From NCBI GenBank assembly GCA_023212725.1, contig JALBYF010000081.1, forward strand, positions 1 to 64,000: a DNA stretch of 64,000 bases, read 5' to 3'. The notes under the pieces were generated by a model. It searched no databases and had not been told where the DNA came from. It worked only from the letters and a program-made list of their open reading frames with translations. The DNA comes from Tranzscheliella williamsii (taxonomy: Eukaryota > Basidiomycota > Ustilaginomycetes > Ustilaginales > Ustilaginaceae). How positions within the stretch are numbered: position 1 is the stretch's first letter; each line of letters begins with the position of its first letter. Below are positions 1-9,226 of the stretch, in pieces. The translations under genes were made by a program, and so were the position numbers.

Positions 1-556
1 CGGCCGCCGGGAGCTCTGCCGGTGGCTCTGAAAGCCGGAGACCATCAGCAAAGGTCTGCTGCATGCTGCAGAGCTCCTGTTCCTCCTCATTCGTGGTATC
101 ACCCTCCCCTTCGATGGCCTGGACTTCATCCTGGCCTTCTTCCTGGCCACCGCCGACGTCATCCAGCACCGCTCCCTCCTCCTCGTCAGCAGGCGTTGTT
201 GGTGCTGCGTCTGCTGCAGGGATTTCCCAGTCAAAACTTGAGCCGGCAGTGCCTTCTTCGACCTGCTCGAGCTGCTCCGGCTGCGCCGGCTCCTCTTCTC
301 TCCGGGTTCCTTGCATCTCCCGCTCCCTCCTTGCTGTTGCCGCCCTCCAAAGGTCCTCTCTCGCCGCTTCCAGTCTCTGGGCCATTGTCACCCGGCCAGA
401 TCGTCTGGCGCTCGAGGACGGCGCTGCTGGTGCCCAGCCTGTCCCTCTCCTCGAGCGCCGCTGGTGCCACAGCCACTTTGTGTATTCCAGCATCTTCGCC
501 CCATCAGCACTCTGTGAGCATTCAGGACATCGACACGCCCTTTGAAATTGTACCAT
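1..556 (-). CDS. Partial transposon-type zinc-finger protein, N-terminal 185 residues
   Basis: An ATG at 556 opens a frame that stays open to the left edge of the window, so the C-terminus is missing. The first residues contain C8-x-C10-x2-C13 followed by a basic stretch with H31 (CRCPEC, then WLWHQRRSRR). I associate this pattern with the N-termini of fungal KDZ/CACTA-like DNA-transposon proteins. Residues from about 60 onward form a charged, glutamate-rich region that looks like coiled-coil or linker. The frame also stays open for some distance upstream of the ATG, so the true start may differ, and an internal ATG at 385 is an alternative. No transposase core is visible in the window. The assignment to a mobile element is inference from the Cys pattern plus the palindromic region at 797-983; it could equally be a lineage-specific host protein. 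Confidence 0.45.
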   Translation of the reverse strand, partial: MVQFQRACRCPECSQSADGAKMLEYTKWLWHQRRSRRGTGWAPAAPSSSARRSGRVTMAQRLEAAREDLWRAATARREREMQGTRREEEPAQPEQLEQVEEGTAGSSFDWEIPAADAAPTTPADEEEGAVLDDVGGGQEEGQDEVQAIEGEGDTTNEEEQELCSMQQTFADGLRLSEPPAELPAA

Positions 557-796
557 AGTGATTGCGCTGGAGTGGTGTGTATGATTGTGATGGACCTAGC
601 TACATCACGAGCGCTGTCCATACCGGCGGCGACACTATCTGAAGAGCACACCACGCTGCACCCCACGCTGCACTGTTGTTTGCGGGGCTACGATGCTCAA
701 AACGCTAAAGTCTTTTCATTTGCTAGGAGGTCCGCGGCTTCTGGGTAACCATACCTTAACCATAGCTCACTCAAGAAGCGGTCCTCCTGGTAAATC

Positions 797-983
797 AACA
801 CAGACTTGTCCCAGACAGCCGTCCTGTGTCAAACCACACACCAGAATTGACCCAGACCATGTTTTCTCATACCTGTCTGTGTAAGATACACAGATTCTCA
901 CCAGATTGCTCGATCTGCGTGAGAAATAACACAGATTTTGACAAGATCCGCTGGTTTACCCCTGGGTAACAATTACCAGGGGT
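797..983. repeat. Short palindromes and CACAGA repeats (possible transposon subterminal region)
   Basis: Two perfect 8-bp inverted repeats lie here: TCTGTGTA-aga-TACACAGA (876-894) and ACCCCTGG-(10 nt)-CCAGGGGT (958-983). The core ACACAGA recurs at about 798, 888 and 929, and in inverse orientation at 876. The stretch lies between the transposon-type ORF (minus strand, ATG at 556) and SLX1 (ATG 1144), where an element end would be expected. Terminal inverted repeats and a target duplication cannot be assigned from one end alone. Confidence 0.4.
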
Positions 984-1143
984 TCGCGTTTTATGTTGTG
1001 ATTGACCCATATCATTTCTGCCCCGTCGACACGATGGTGGTTCCTGGTCGCTGCATCCGTCTGCGAATGGGAGAGACACAGCGACGCTTCTGACACTTTC
1101 AACGCCTGACTTGCCGCTGCGGTGCAGCGAACGTGCGAGCGAG

Positions 1144-2751
1144 ATGCCATCGTCGGTGACAGCGCATACGGTGCCGCCGTTCTACGCCTGCTACTTTCTG
1201 CGATCGCTCGCCACGCCGTCGAGCACATACATCGGGTCGACGCCGGCGCCGCCGCGTCGGAAGCGGCAGCACAATGGCGAGCTGACGCAGGGCGCGACGA
1301 AGACGGCGCGTGGCCGGCCGTGGGAGATGGAGTGTGTCGTGTATGGCTTCGGCTCCAAGATCGCCGCGCTCCAGTTCGAGTGGGCGTGGGCCAAGCCGCA
1401 TCTCTCGCGCCACCTCAAGGTGCTTCCGTGCGAAGTGGCGCGGGATTCCGACCCCAGCGTTGAGCCGGCGCTGCTCGCCGCCGCGGTAGGCCGGCCGCTC
1501 TTCCCGTCGACCAGCTCGGGCCCGGCGCAAACGAAGTGGGGCCAGCCGAAGCGGCGTAGGCCGCGCCCACCTTCATCGCCCAACTCCCGCATCCTCGTCA
1601 TGCGCGCGCTCTTGCGCTCCGAGCCGTTCGCCGGCTGGGGCCTCAAGCTCGCCTTCTTCACCGAGTGGAGCTGGCTTGCCTATACCCGTCTCGACCAGCA
1701 GGCGCAGCTCTCCGCCGCACCGGCGCACCCCACCAGCCGGTCAGGCACCCCGCTGCATCCGCTCTACCCCCACATCGTATGCGACTTTAGCGGCGTCGAC
1801 GGCAAGAGGCTCGCCGTCAGCCAGATGACTCCGCAGCAGCAGGTCGAGGCCGGCGTCGCTGCGCAGCCGGTCAAGAAGCGTCAGAGCCGGAAGAAAGATC
1901 CGCCCACCCCCGCGCGCATTGATTGCGCCGAGCCCGAGTGGCCTGAGCAGCTACCACGGTCGGCGCATCTAAAGGCGCTCGATGCCAGTCTGGCAGACTT
2001 TGAGGGCGTTCCGGTTCCGGCTGCGCGTATCGCGAGCACCGACCCCACACGTAAGACCAAGCGGGTCAAGGCGGTGGGCGCGTCGACAAACGAAAGTGTT
2101 GCGGAGGAGGTGGACGAGGATGCGGCGGGTGGAGGGGTGTCGCATCGGATGCGGTTCGACGATGAGGACGTGGGCGAGCTGGAGTGGCGGCGGTTGGAGC
2201 GCGTTGTGGCGGCGGAGGGGGTGGTGATGAGCGCGGTGGTGGCGGGGCGGGCGAGCGGGGAGGTGCGCTGCGGTGTCTGCGGTGGTGCGGTCGATCTCGC
2301 GGCGCCGCTCGAGTACGCGCTGTGTCCGCGCCCGCACGCCGCGCCTGACACCGCCTGCACCGCCGTCTTCCACCTCGCCTGCCTCGCCGACACCTTCCTC
2401 GAGCAGCAGCGCGCCGACGCCGCCCGCCTCAACCCGCGCGCCCACCCCACCCCCACCCTCCTACCCTCCTACGGCCACTGCCCCGCGCCCGCTCACGCCA
2501 ACCTCTCCACCACCCCCGCCCACACCGCAGCCTGGGCCGACATCGTCCGCGCCACCTACCGCCGCCACGAGCGCTTCGTCCGCCTCGCCCGCCACCTCGC
2601 CGCCACCCCCTCCCCCGCCAAGACTAGGCGCTCTCCGCCCCCACCCCACCCCGCACCAAGCCCGGCTCCACAACCAGCAACTCCCACCTCCGCCGCTCGA
2701 AATTCCACGCCTCGAAACCACAGTGCCGAGTCGGTCATCGACCTGACATGA
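1144..2751 (+). CDS. SLX1: SLX1 structure-specific endonuclease catalytic subunit
   Basis: 535 aa, intronless. SLX1 with SLX4 cuts branched DNA (5' flaps, Holliday junctions) during replication-fork and crosslink repair in the nucleus. Residues 13-90 carry the GIY-YIG fold in its SLX1 form: [31 protein letters not shown] and FEWAW. A RING/PHD-like zinc finger follows, beginning C376-x2-C379 (CGVC) and continuing through the later Cys/His residues FHLAC to GHCP. A long low-conservation linker (about 100-370) with acidic and Lys/Arg patches makes the protein much larger than budding-yeast SLX1, and the tail after the finger is proline-rich. The ATG at 1144 was chosen because it starts just before the GIY motif; upstream in-frame codons offer no ATG. 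It converges on the agmatinase gene with about 115 bp between the stops. Confidence 0.9.
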   Translation: MPSSVTAHTVPPFYACYFLRSLATPSSTYIGSTPAPPRRKRQHNGELTQGATKTARGRPWEMECVVYGFGSKIAALQFEWAWAKPHLSRHLKVLPCEVARDSDPSVEPALLAAAVGRPLFPSTSSGPAQTKWGQPKRRRPRPPSSPNSRILVMRALLRSEPFAGWGLKLAFFTEWSWLAYTRLDQQAQLSAAPAHPTSRSGTPLHPLYPHIVCDFSGVDGKRLAVSQMTPQQQVEAGVAAQPVKKRQSRKKDPPTPARIDCAEPEWPEQLPRSAHLKALDASLADFEGVPVPAARIASTDPTRKTKRVKAVGASTNESVAEEVDEDAAGGGVSHRMRFDDEDVGELEWRRLERVVAAEGVVMSAVVAGRASGEVRCGVCGGAVDLAAPLEYALCPRPHAAPDTACTAVFHLACLADTFLEQQRADAARLNPRAHPTPTLLPSYGHCPAPAHANLSTTPAHTAAWADIVRATYRRHERFVRLARHLAATPSPAKTRRSPPPPHPAPSPAPQPATPTSAARNSTPRNHSAESVIDLT

Positions 2752-2867
2752 TGTCCCGCCGCTGTGCCATGGTGGTCCACTTGATACTAGAATGGAATGA
2801 CGTGGAAACAGCCACTGTATTTTACATCACTTCGCCGTGTATTGCAGAGCGGGCGATCCTGGATTGG

Positions 2868-4229
2868 TTACAACTCGTCACCATGGCTGACGGAGGGCTT
2901 GGGGGGGTGCTGGGACGGAGGGGCATTGTGGGTGGTGCCGGGGCTGGGGACGTGGGTGGGGGGGCGGGTGATGAGGTTCATGAACTCAAAGATGAGGTCG
3001 CTGGCCGCGTAGGCGGTGATCTCGGCGTGGTCGTAGGCGGGGGAGACCTCGACCAGGTCGAAGCCGACAAAGTTGAGGCCGTGGAGGCCGCGGAGGACGC
3101 GGCGGAGTTCGCGCGGGGACCAGCCGCCGGACTCCATGGTGCCGGTGGCGGGGGCGAAGGCAGGGTCGAGGGTATCGATGTCGATCGAGAGGTAGACGGG
3201 CAGGTCGGCGACGCGCTCGCGGATCTGGCGCGCGATGGCGGCGGCACCGCGTTCGTCAATGTCGTCGGCGGTGACCACCTGAAAGCCGACGGCGGCGTCG
3301 TGGACAATGTCGTCGTACGACCCGAGCCGCGTCCGGATCCCGGCATGGATCGAGTGGTTGCGCGCGATGAGCCCCTCCAGCGCCGCCTGCCAGAAGAAGG
3401 TGCCGTGCTGGATCTGGTGCTGCCGCGTCGGGCTCCCCACCGCCGACACCTCCGGCGGCCACGTGTCCAGATGCGCATCAAAGTGGATCACCGCAATCGG
3501 CCCATAGACCCGGTGCAGCGAACGCAGGATGGGCAGCACAATCGTATGGTCCCCTCCCATGGTCACCATCTTGGGATGCGCCCGCCCATCCTTGGCCAGA
3601 TGCGCCGTCGAGAACGTCGCCCACGTCTCCGCATCCACCCGCGCAGCAGGCGCCACCGTATCGTCCTGCGACACCGCTGCCGCCGACGCAGGGGTCCGCT
3701 GCAGCAGACTACTGTACGCCGCCTCGATCTGGTCGATCGCCAGGGCTGGATCGAACGCGGAAGCCGGCACATCGTCGCAGTCGAGGAACTTGAGCCCTTT
3801 GCTGTACGGGTCCTGCATGTGGTGCAGCGAGAAGGTGCGACCCGACCGCTGCCGGCGGCTCGCCTGCCTGATCGCGTTCGGCCCAAACCGCGCCCCGGGC
3901 CGGTAGGTCACCGTCAGATCATAAGGAATGCCGATCACGGCGACATCGAACGTCTCGTCCTTCTCCTCCAGACACTTGGCCGTCGGCAGATGTGCGTACG
4001 TGTTGATTCCAGCATAGGCCGGCTTCGCAGTGCCCGCATACTTGGCGCCCCACGGATCAGCAACGTCGTTCGACGGAAACGCTACCAGCGGGATCGGCGC
4101 AAACTCGGATGTCGTGTGAGCCCACGCCCCGTGGTGGTCCTCGTCGAGCCCTGGCGAGTGTGGGTTGGCGTGCGCGCTTAGGCAGCTAGCACCGGCAGCA
4201 GCCAGCAGCCAAACGAGCCTGGCATGCAT
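2868..4229 (-). CDS. Secreted/ER agmatinase-like ureohydrolase
   Basis: 453 aa, one exon. Arginase/agmatinase family: binuclear Mn enzymes that release urea from guanidino compounds (agmatine to putrescine in the named subfamily). All metal-binding motifs are visible: GGDHT, FDAHLDTW, a later His, and SIDIDTLDPAFAPATGT. The N-terminus has a short positive start and a hydrophobic core (LVWLLAAAGASCLSAHA) that looks like a signal peptide. The protein ends in HGDEL, close to the KDEL/HDEL ER-retrieval signals. Family knowledge supports ureohydrolase activity; whether the substrate is agmatine, guanidinobutyrate or another guanidine cannot be read from sequence. The ATG at 4229 is the first in the frame. 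A long antisense ORF on the opposite strand is a GC-driven shadow. Confidence 0.88.
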   Translation of the reverse strand: MHARLVWLLAAAGASCLSAHANPHSPGLDEDHHGAWAHTTSEFAPIPLVAFPSNDVADPWGAKYAGTAKPAYAGINTYAHLPTAKCLEEKDETFDVAVIGIPYDLTVTYRPGARFGPNAIRQASRRQRSGRTFSLHHMQDPYSKGLKFLDCDDVPASAFDPALAIDQIEAAYSSLLQRTPASAAAVSQDDTVAPAARVDAETWATFSTAHLAKDGRAHPKMVTMGGDHTIVLPILRSLHRVYGPIAVIHFDAHLDTWPPEVSAVGSPTRQHQIQHGTFFWQAALEGLIARNHSIHAGIRTRLGSYDDIVHDAAVGFQVVTADDIDERGAAAIARQIRERVADLPVYLSIDIDTLDPAFAPATGTMESGGWSPRELRRVLRGLHGLNFVGFDLVEVSPAYDHAEITAYAASDLIFEFMNLITRPPTHVPSPGTTHNAPPSQHPPKPSVSHGDEL

Positions 4230-4766
4230 GTTGAGCAGGCGCGAGACAACGAGCTCAGGCAGGTGCAACGAGCACTATCTACTGAAAGCGGTCAAGACAA
4301 GACTTGGGCAGGCGATAAAAGAGATACTTATCCTTGACGCCTTCCTTATATCAAGATCAGAAGACCGGGCGGCGTAACGTTTATTGCCCTTGTCTGCCGA
4401 TATGCGCAGCGATACGCCATACCAGCGCGGTTGCGGCGGTCATCCATGGGGCACTCGAGCACACGATACGGCGCCGCTCGATAGCGTTTCTCGTTAAGCA
4501 CGGCTGGCAGCCTCGTTAAGCATTGCGTTCTTTTAGCCGTGAAAGTTGCCGCGGTCCATCCCTTTCTCGTGCGAAAGGAAGCCCACTCTAACCGGCAAAG
4601 TGGGGGAAGTGGGGGTGTGCGAACAGTGCATATTGCCGGGTTGATGTCATTGAGCTGCCTCCGCGCAGCTTTCTTCGAACGGATCTCCAGTGCAGGTTGT
4701 CGGGCTGCAGCTCTCAGCTACCTTCCTCTCATTATGACCAGGTAGACAACGGTGACAACGGTGACA
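4230..4766. promoter_or_regulatory. Shared upstream region of agmatinase and FGGY kinase
   Basis: 537 bp between two divergent start codons, so it must hold both promoters. I see no conserved coding frame. Just before the kinase ATG there is a short direct repeat of the type CAACGGTGACAACGGTGACAA (about 4747-4767). Confidence 0.5.
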
Positions 4767-6794
4767 ATGGCACGCAGCAAGGATTCCTTCTACTATATCG
4801 GCGTTGACGTGTGAGTAGAGAGCAGGCCGGTCGGTTACGCTCCTTGGCTGGCTACGCGCTGACGCAAAGTCCTCGGGCCATCTGCCAATCGTGTACATAC
4901 CTTAGGGGCACCGGTTCAGCGCGTGCTGCACTGGTGGACTCGGAGGGAAACGTCCTAGCCGAGTCCACACACAACACGCAGACGTTCCGTCTGGAGTCCG
5001 ACGCCCGGATCTTCGAGCAGTCGACAAGCGACATCTGGTCCAACATCCGCGAGGCGATTGTGACAGTGGTGCGGACGTCCAAGGTTGACGCAAAGCATGT
5101 CAAGGGCATCGGCTTCGACGCTACCTGCAGCTTGGCTGTGACCGACAGCGAAGGCCGCCCGATGAACGTCACGCCCGAGCCCGAGGCGGCGTGGGGGCCC
5201 GGCGAACGCAACATCATTCTCTGGGCCGATCACCGTGCCGAAGAAGAGGCCAAGCTGATCAACAGTACGGACAGCAAGGTGCTCAAGTACGTGGGCGGAA
5301 CCATGTCGCTCGAGATGGAGATTCCCAAGGTGCTCTGGCTGAAGAAACACATGCCGGCGGACGTTTTCGCCAAGTGTATGTTCTTCGATCTGCCTGACTA
5401 CCTTACCTACCGCGCCACCGGCTCGCTGGCACGGAGCAACTGCAGTCTCGTCTGCAAGTGTTCCTATCTACCGCCTGGCGTGGACGGATCGGAGCTTGGC
5501 TGGCAGCCTGACTTCTTTCACCGTATTGGCCTCGGCGACCTGGTCGAAAGCGACTTTGAGCAGCTGGGTGGCATTCCTGGCAAGAACGGTATGGTGCTGA
5601 CGGCCGGTCAGCCTGTCGGCAATGGCTTGACTGCCGATGTAGCTGCCGAGCTGGGCCTGGAGCCGGGCACCGCCGTCGGCTCGGCATTGATCGACGCCTA
5701 TGCCGGTTGGGTGGGTACAGTAGCTGCACCCGCCACGAATGCAGTGGACGAGGCGAGCAACCATCCTGACTTGATCAAATCGCAGAACCGACTCGCCGCC
5801 ATTGCCGGTACTAGCACTTGCTACTGCGTCCAATCACCCCAAGGACACCTTGTCGACGGCGTTTGGGGCCCCTACAAGCACGCCGTCTTCCCAGGTCTAT
5901 GGTTCAACGAAGGCGGTCAGAGCTCGACCGGCCAGCTGATCGACTTTATCATTGACACGCACCCCGCCGCACCCCGGCTTCGCGATGTGGCGGCCGAGTC
6001 TAAACAAAACGTCTTCGTCGTTTTGCAGAACCGCCTGGACGATCTGACCACTGCCGCGCGGGCTACGCACTCATCGTATCTGACCAAAGACCTGTTTATC
6101 TACCCCGACTTCCACGGCAACCGGTCGCCGCTCGCTGACGCCAGCATGCGCGGCATGATCACCGGGCTGAAACTCGATCAAACGCTTACAGACCTAACGC
6201 TGCGATATTACGCCACGCTAGAAGCCATCGCGCTCCAGACGCGCCACATTGTAGAGGAGATGAACGCCAAAGGTCACAAGATCGACTCGATTTATATGAG
6301 CGGCGGCCATGTCAAGAATCCGGTCTTCATGCAGCTCATCGCGGACGTCTGCGGAATGCCGGTACAGCTGCCCTTCAGCGCCAGCACCAGCGTCGTCGCC
6401 GGCTCCGCTATCCTTGGCAGATTTGCCGCCGAAGTCAAAGACCCCGTGACCGCAGGCGCGCACGGCGCGTTCGCGCCCGACCAACCGACCAGCCTGCACG
6501 ACCAAGCGACAGCAGAAAAGGCGTCCTTTGCCCACTCGAACCATCTCTGGGACCTGATGGCGCGTATGACCAAGCCCGGTACGTTCGTTTTCCCCGGCAA
6601 GGACACCAAGCTCAAGGCCCTGCTCGACATCAAGTACAAAGTGAGTAGACGACGCTACCCTTGTCGCTGACGCTTCGGTCTGATTGCTGACACGCAACCT
6701 CCTTCTTCTCGTCGCGATGACGCCGCAGATCTTCCGCGAGTCGATCGATGTGCAGCGGAAGTGGAAGTCGATGGTAGCCGAGGTTGCGCCCTGA
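4767..6794 (+). CDS. FGGY-family carbohydrate kinase (D-ribulokinase-like)
   Basis: Three exons, 4767-4810, 4906-6640 and 6729-6794, give 614 aa; both introns have GTGAGT donors, with TTAG and GCAG acceptors. The first splice rebuilds the ATP-binding signature GVDVGTGSARAALVD across the junction, which is strong support. Other family motifs are FDATCSLAV, ILWADHRA, DLPDYLTYRATG, GTSTCYCV, FHGNRSPLAD and MSGGHVKNP. Length and motifs fit the eukaryotic FGGY/YDR109C group, which phosphorylates D-ribulose (metabolite repair); other pentuloses remain possible. The last exon is only 22 codons (IFRESIDVQRKWK...) and matches the usual C-terminus of the family. The gene is convergent with PTH2, with 79 bp between the stops. 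Confidence 0.9.
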
Positions 6795-6873
6795 GCATTC
6801 CTCCGAAGCCCGCTTGTATCTATACGGATCGAGTGCTAAATCCATTGTATTTGCGGAGACAGTAGCCGTGGTG

Positions 6874-7601
6874 CTAAAGCAGCTTGAGGTGACCAGTGAT
6901 CTCGTTGACCTTAGATAAGGGCGCTGCGAGGCGACGTTGGGGAGAGAACTTTGTTAGTTCAAACAACGATGAATATAGGTTTCGGCCGGTCCAACTTACC
7001 AGGGCCGATACCGAGGACGGTCATCGTGTTTGGAGCGATCTGTGTCTTGCCGCTGAGGATGGAAGAATGCAGCGGCGAAAGCAATACCACGAGATGAGCG
7101 CTGTGTCTGACTGAGAGCGGCGAAAGAGCGACGCGAGACTTACGCATCAATAATAACTCTGGCTGGGATGCCGAGCTGCTTTGCCTTTTGTTCCAGCTCG
7201 AGTAGGGTGCTTTCATCAGGACACTTGACAGCGACCTTGGCCTGCCCACGCCTCTCCCACTGCCGGACAAAAGCTGGCGTAGTTCGAAGAGCCAGCTTGT
7301 AGACGGCAAGGGTGGCATGGCCGCACTGGGCGGCGATCTTGCCCTTCTCCATCTTGATGTCCATACGTACGGCGAGGACCATCTTGCACTCTTCATTCGC
7401 GGCCGAGTTGGTGGCTGCCAGCTCGTCCTCCGAGTCTAGGTCAGAATCATCCTGCATAGCATTGCCCTGCGACGAGCTCTTCCGGCTACGCTCGCTGTAG
7501 GAGACCAGCGACCGACCTACGCCGATCCAGTAGCCGACCGTCAGGCATCCGATCCCGACCGCCACCAAGGCTGGCAGCATGCCCGCCTGAGATGCCGTCA
7601 T
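6874..7601 (-). CDS. PTH2: Peptidyl-tRNA hydrolase 2, membrane-anchored
   Basis: Exons 7144-7601, 7000-7052 and 6874-6923 (minus strand) encode 186 aa. PTH2 hydrolyses peptidyl-tRNA released from stalled ribosomes. The N-terminus holds one hydrophobic segment (about residues 8-28), as in the mitochondrial outer-membrane or ER-anchored eukaryotic forms. It is followed by a Ser/Asp-rich linker and the catalytic domain (MVLAVRMDIKMEKGKIAAQCGHA, then ARVIIDA, TQIAP, TVLGIGP and the end GHLKLL). The small exons complete the family C-terminus exactly, and both donors are GTAAGT. ATG 7601 is the first in-frame ATG; a GTG 12 codons upstream is not credible as a start. Confidence 0.92.
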
Positions 7602-8266
7602 GTCACGAACCAGTTTCTGCTCTTTAGTGCCAGCCACGCTAGGATACGGTAACCAGTATCACGGTGTCAGAGGTAATGGGAACTACGACAACCACGGAGA
7701 TTTCGAGCTACAGATATGCCGTCAAGCAGAGTCTAACACACCGCAGATGTGATTGTAGCAGATCGTGAAGGCGTTGTTACAACATTTTCCCGATAGCGAT
7801 CTTGTACGGTTGCGCCTGAAACACATCAATAAATCGAGCCTTGAGCATGCAGGTGATCGGGGTGCTGCCAACTAACATTTCGACGTTCTTCCCAAGCTTC
7901 CCACCTTGCAAGATGTCGTGTGCAATCACCGAATCAGGCTCTTCGGCGTGCCAAACGTTGCCGGTCTAGCTCATGGCTGATAATGCCACTTGTATTCCGG
8001 CTTACAAACAATATGTAGCCTGGCTGAGCCGTCTGCATACAATCTTCTTCAACGTGGGGATGCTCTCTGATTGCCGGCTGGGATGTGGTCTCTCAGTGTG
8101 CTCAACAAGGTCATATATAGCCGTCCGATCTCGCTTTCCGTCCCTTACTCCCTCATCTTATTCATCTTATTCATCCGCCTTCCGACTAGCCTGTTGATCG
8201 AGCTGAAGTTCAAATCCACACATCCCTTCTTTTGCCTTCCACCCGCATAGCAGCGACTTAGCCAAC
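7602..8266. promoter_or_regulatory. Divergent promoter region of PTH2 and the alcohol dehydrogenase
   Basis: 665 bp without a credible gene. A TATA-like TATATA lies at 8114-8119, about 148 bp upstream of the dehydrogenase ATG. It is followed by a pyrimidine-rich stretch with repeated TCTTATTCA units (about 8156-8177), typical of fungal leaders. Confidence 0.5.
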
Positions 8267-8620
8267 ATGCCTCAGGGATACGGTATTGCCGACACCAAGA
8301 ACTGGACTGACTTCAAGATCTATGACTTTGAGCTCAAGAAGGCTGGCGATGACGATGTCGATCTCGACATCACCCACTGTGGTGTCTGCGGATCGGATGT
8401 CCACACGATTTCCGGTGGCTGGGGCCCTTTGAACAACGACTTCTGCATTCCCGGTCACGAGATTGTCGGCACGGTTACCAAGGTGGGCAAGAACGTCAAG
8501 GACATCAAGGTCGGCGATCGTGTCGGTGTTGGCGCCCAGGTCGACTGCTGCGGCACTTGTGTACCGTGCAAGGAGGGAGAGGAGCAGTACTGCAGGGGTA
8601 ACGGCGAGAAGGGCTTGGTG

Positions 8621-8635
8621 GACACCTACAACGCC
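8621..8635 (+). repeat. Target-site duplication, left copy
   Basis: GACACCTACAACGCC at the left junction of the LINE. It is identical over 15 bp to the copy at 17329-17343; the bases just outside the match differ on both sides. Confidence 0.95.
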
Positions 8636-9226
8636 CACGTTCAAAGAGAGTCTCGGTAGCGACTTCGTGCTGTTACGTTGTAGCCTCGACCACTCATGGC
8701 CCATAAGGCATTCGTAGCTGCATAGGCGACTGTATCACAGCCCCCTGTCTGCACCGTTTCAAGATCTCCTCGCCATCGTTCTCGGAGTGAGTCTGCACCT
8801 TTTTGGCTGCCACCCACCCAGTGATCGAGCTCGCGTCTCATCACCTACGCTCGGTCCCCTTGGCCTTTTCTCACTTTTGCTCCTATCTTCCGCGCGTCTG
8901 TCCTCTCTCACACCTTCCCTCGCCCTTCGAGCGAACCGTGCGACGAGCACACACGCATGCACAGGGAGCAGCGCGCTGAGTTTCATCTTACTCGCCTGCC
9001 TCTGCCTGGACTGCCACAGTCGATGGTCTAGGAAAAGGACTTAGCCTTTTCCCCTTTTTTAGCGCAGCGCGAGTTCTCTGTTGGCCTACGCCTTCTCAGC
9101 CTCGCACCGCCTCGGTAGATGTGTTTCCCTCCCACGATCACTGATTACCACGTCCACCTCACGACGCTTGCCTAATCAGATCTGCATCTCTCTCAATCTT
9201 CAATTGCAACCCAGCCACTTGTCACG
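8636..9226 (+). promoter_or_regulatory. LINE 5' UTR / likely internal promoter
   Basis: 591 bp between the element start and the ORF1 ATG. It is C/T-rich, with runs such as CTTTTCCCCTTTTTT near 9047-9060 and CTCACTTTTGCTCC near 8868. No credible coding frame. Full-length LINEs carry their own promoter here; that is family knowledge, not seen directly. Confidence 0.55.

Noticed and set aside
2748..4181. 477-aa plus-strand ORF opposite the agmatinase gene
   Set aside because: No family resemblance; it mirrors the GC-rich third-position bias of the well-supported agmatinase frame.
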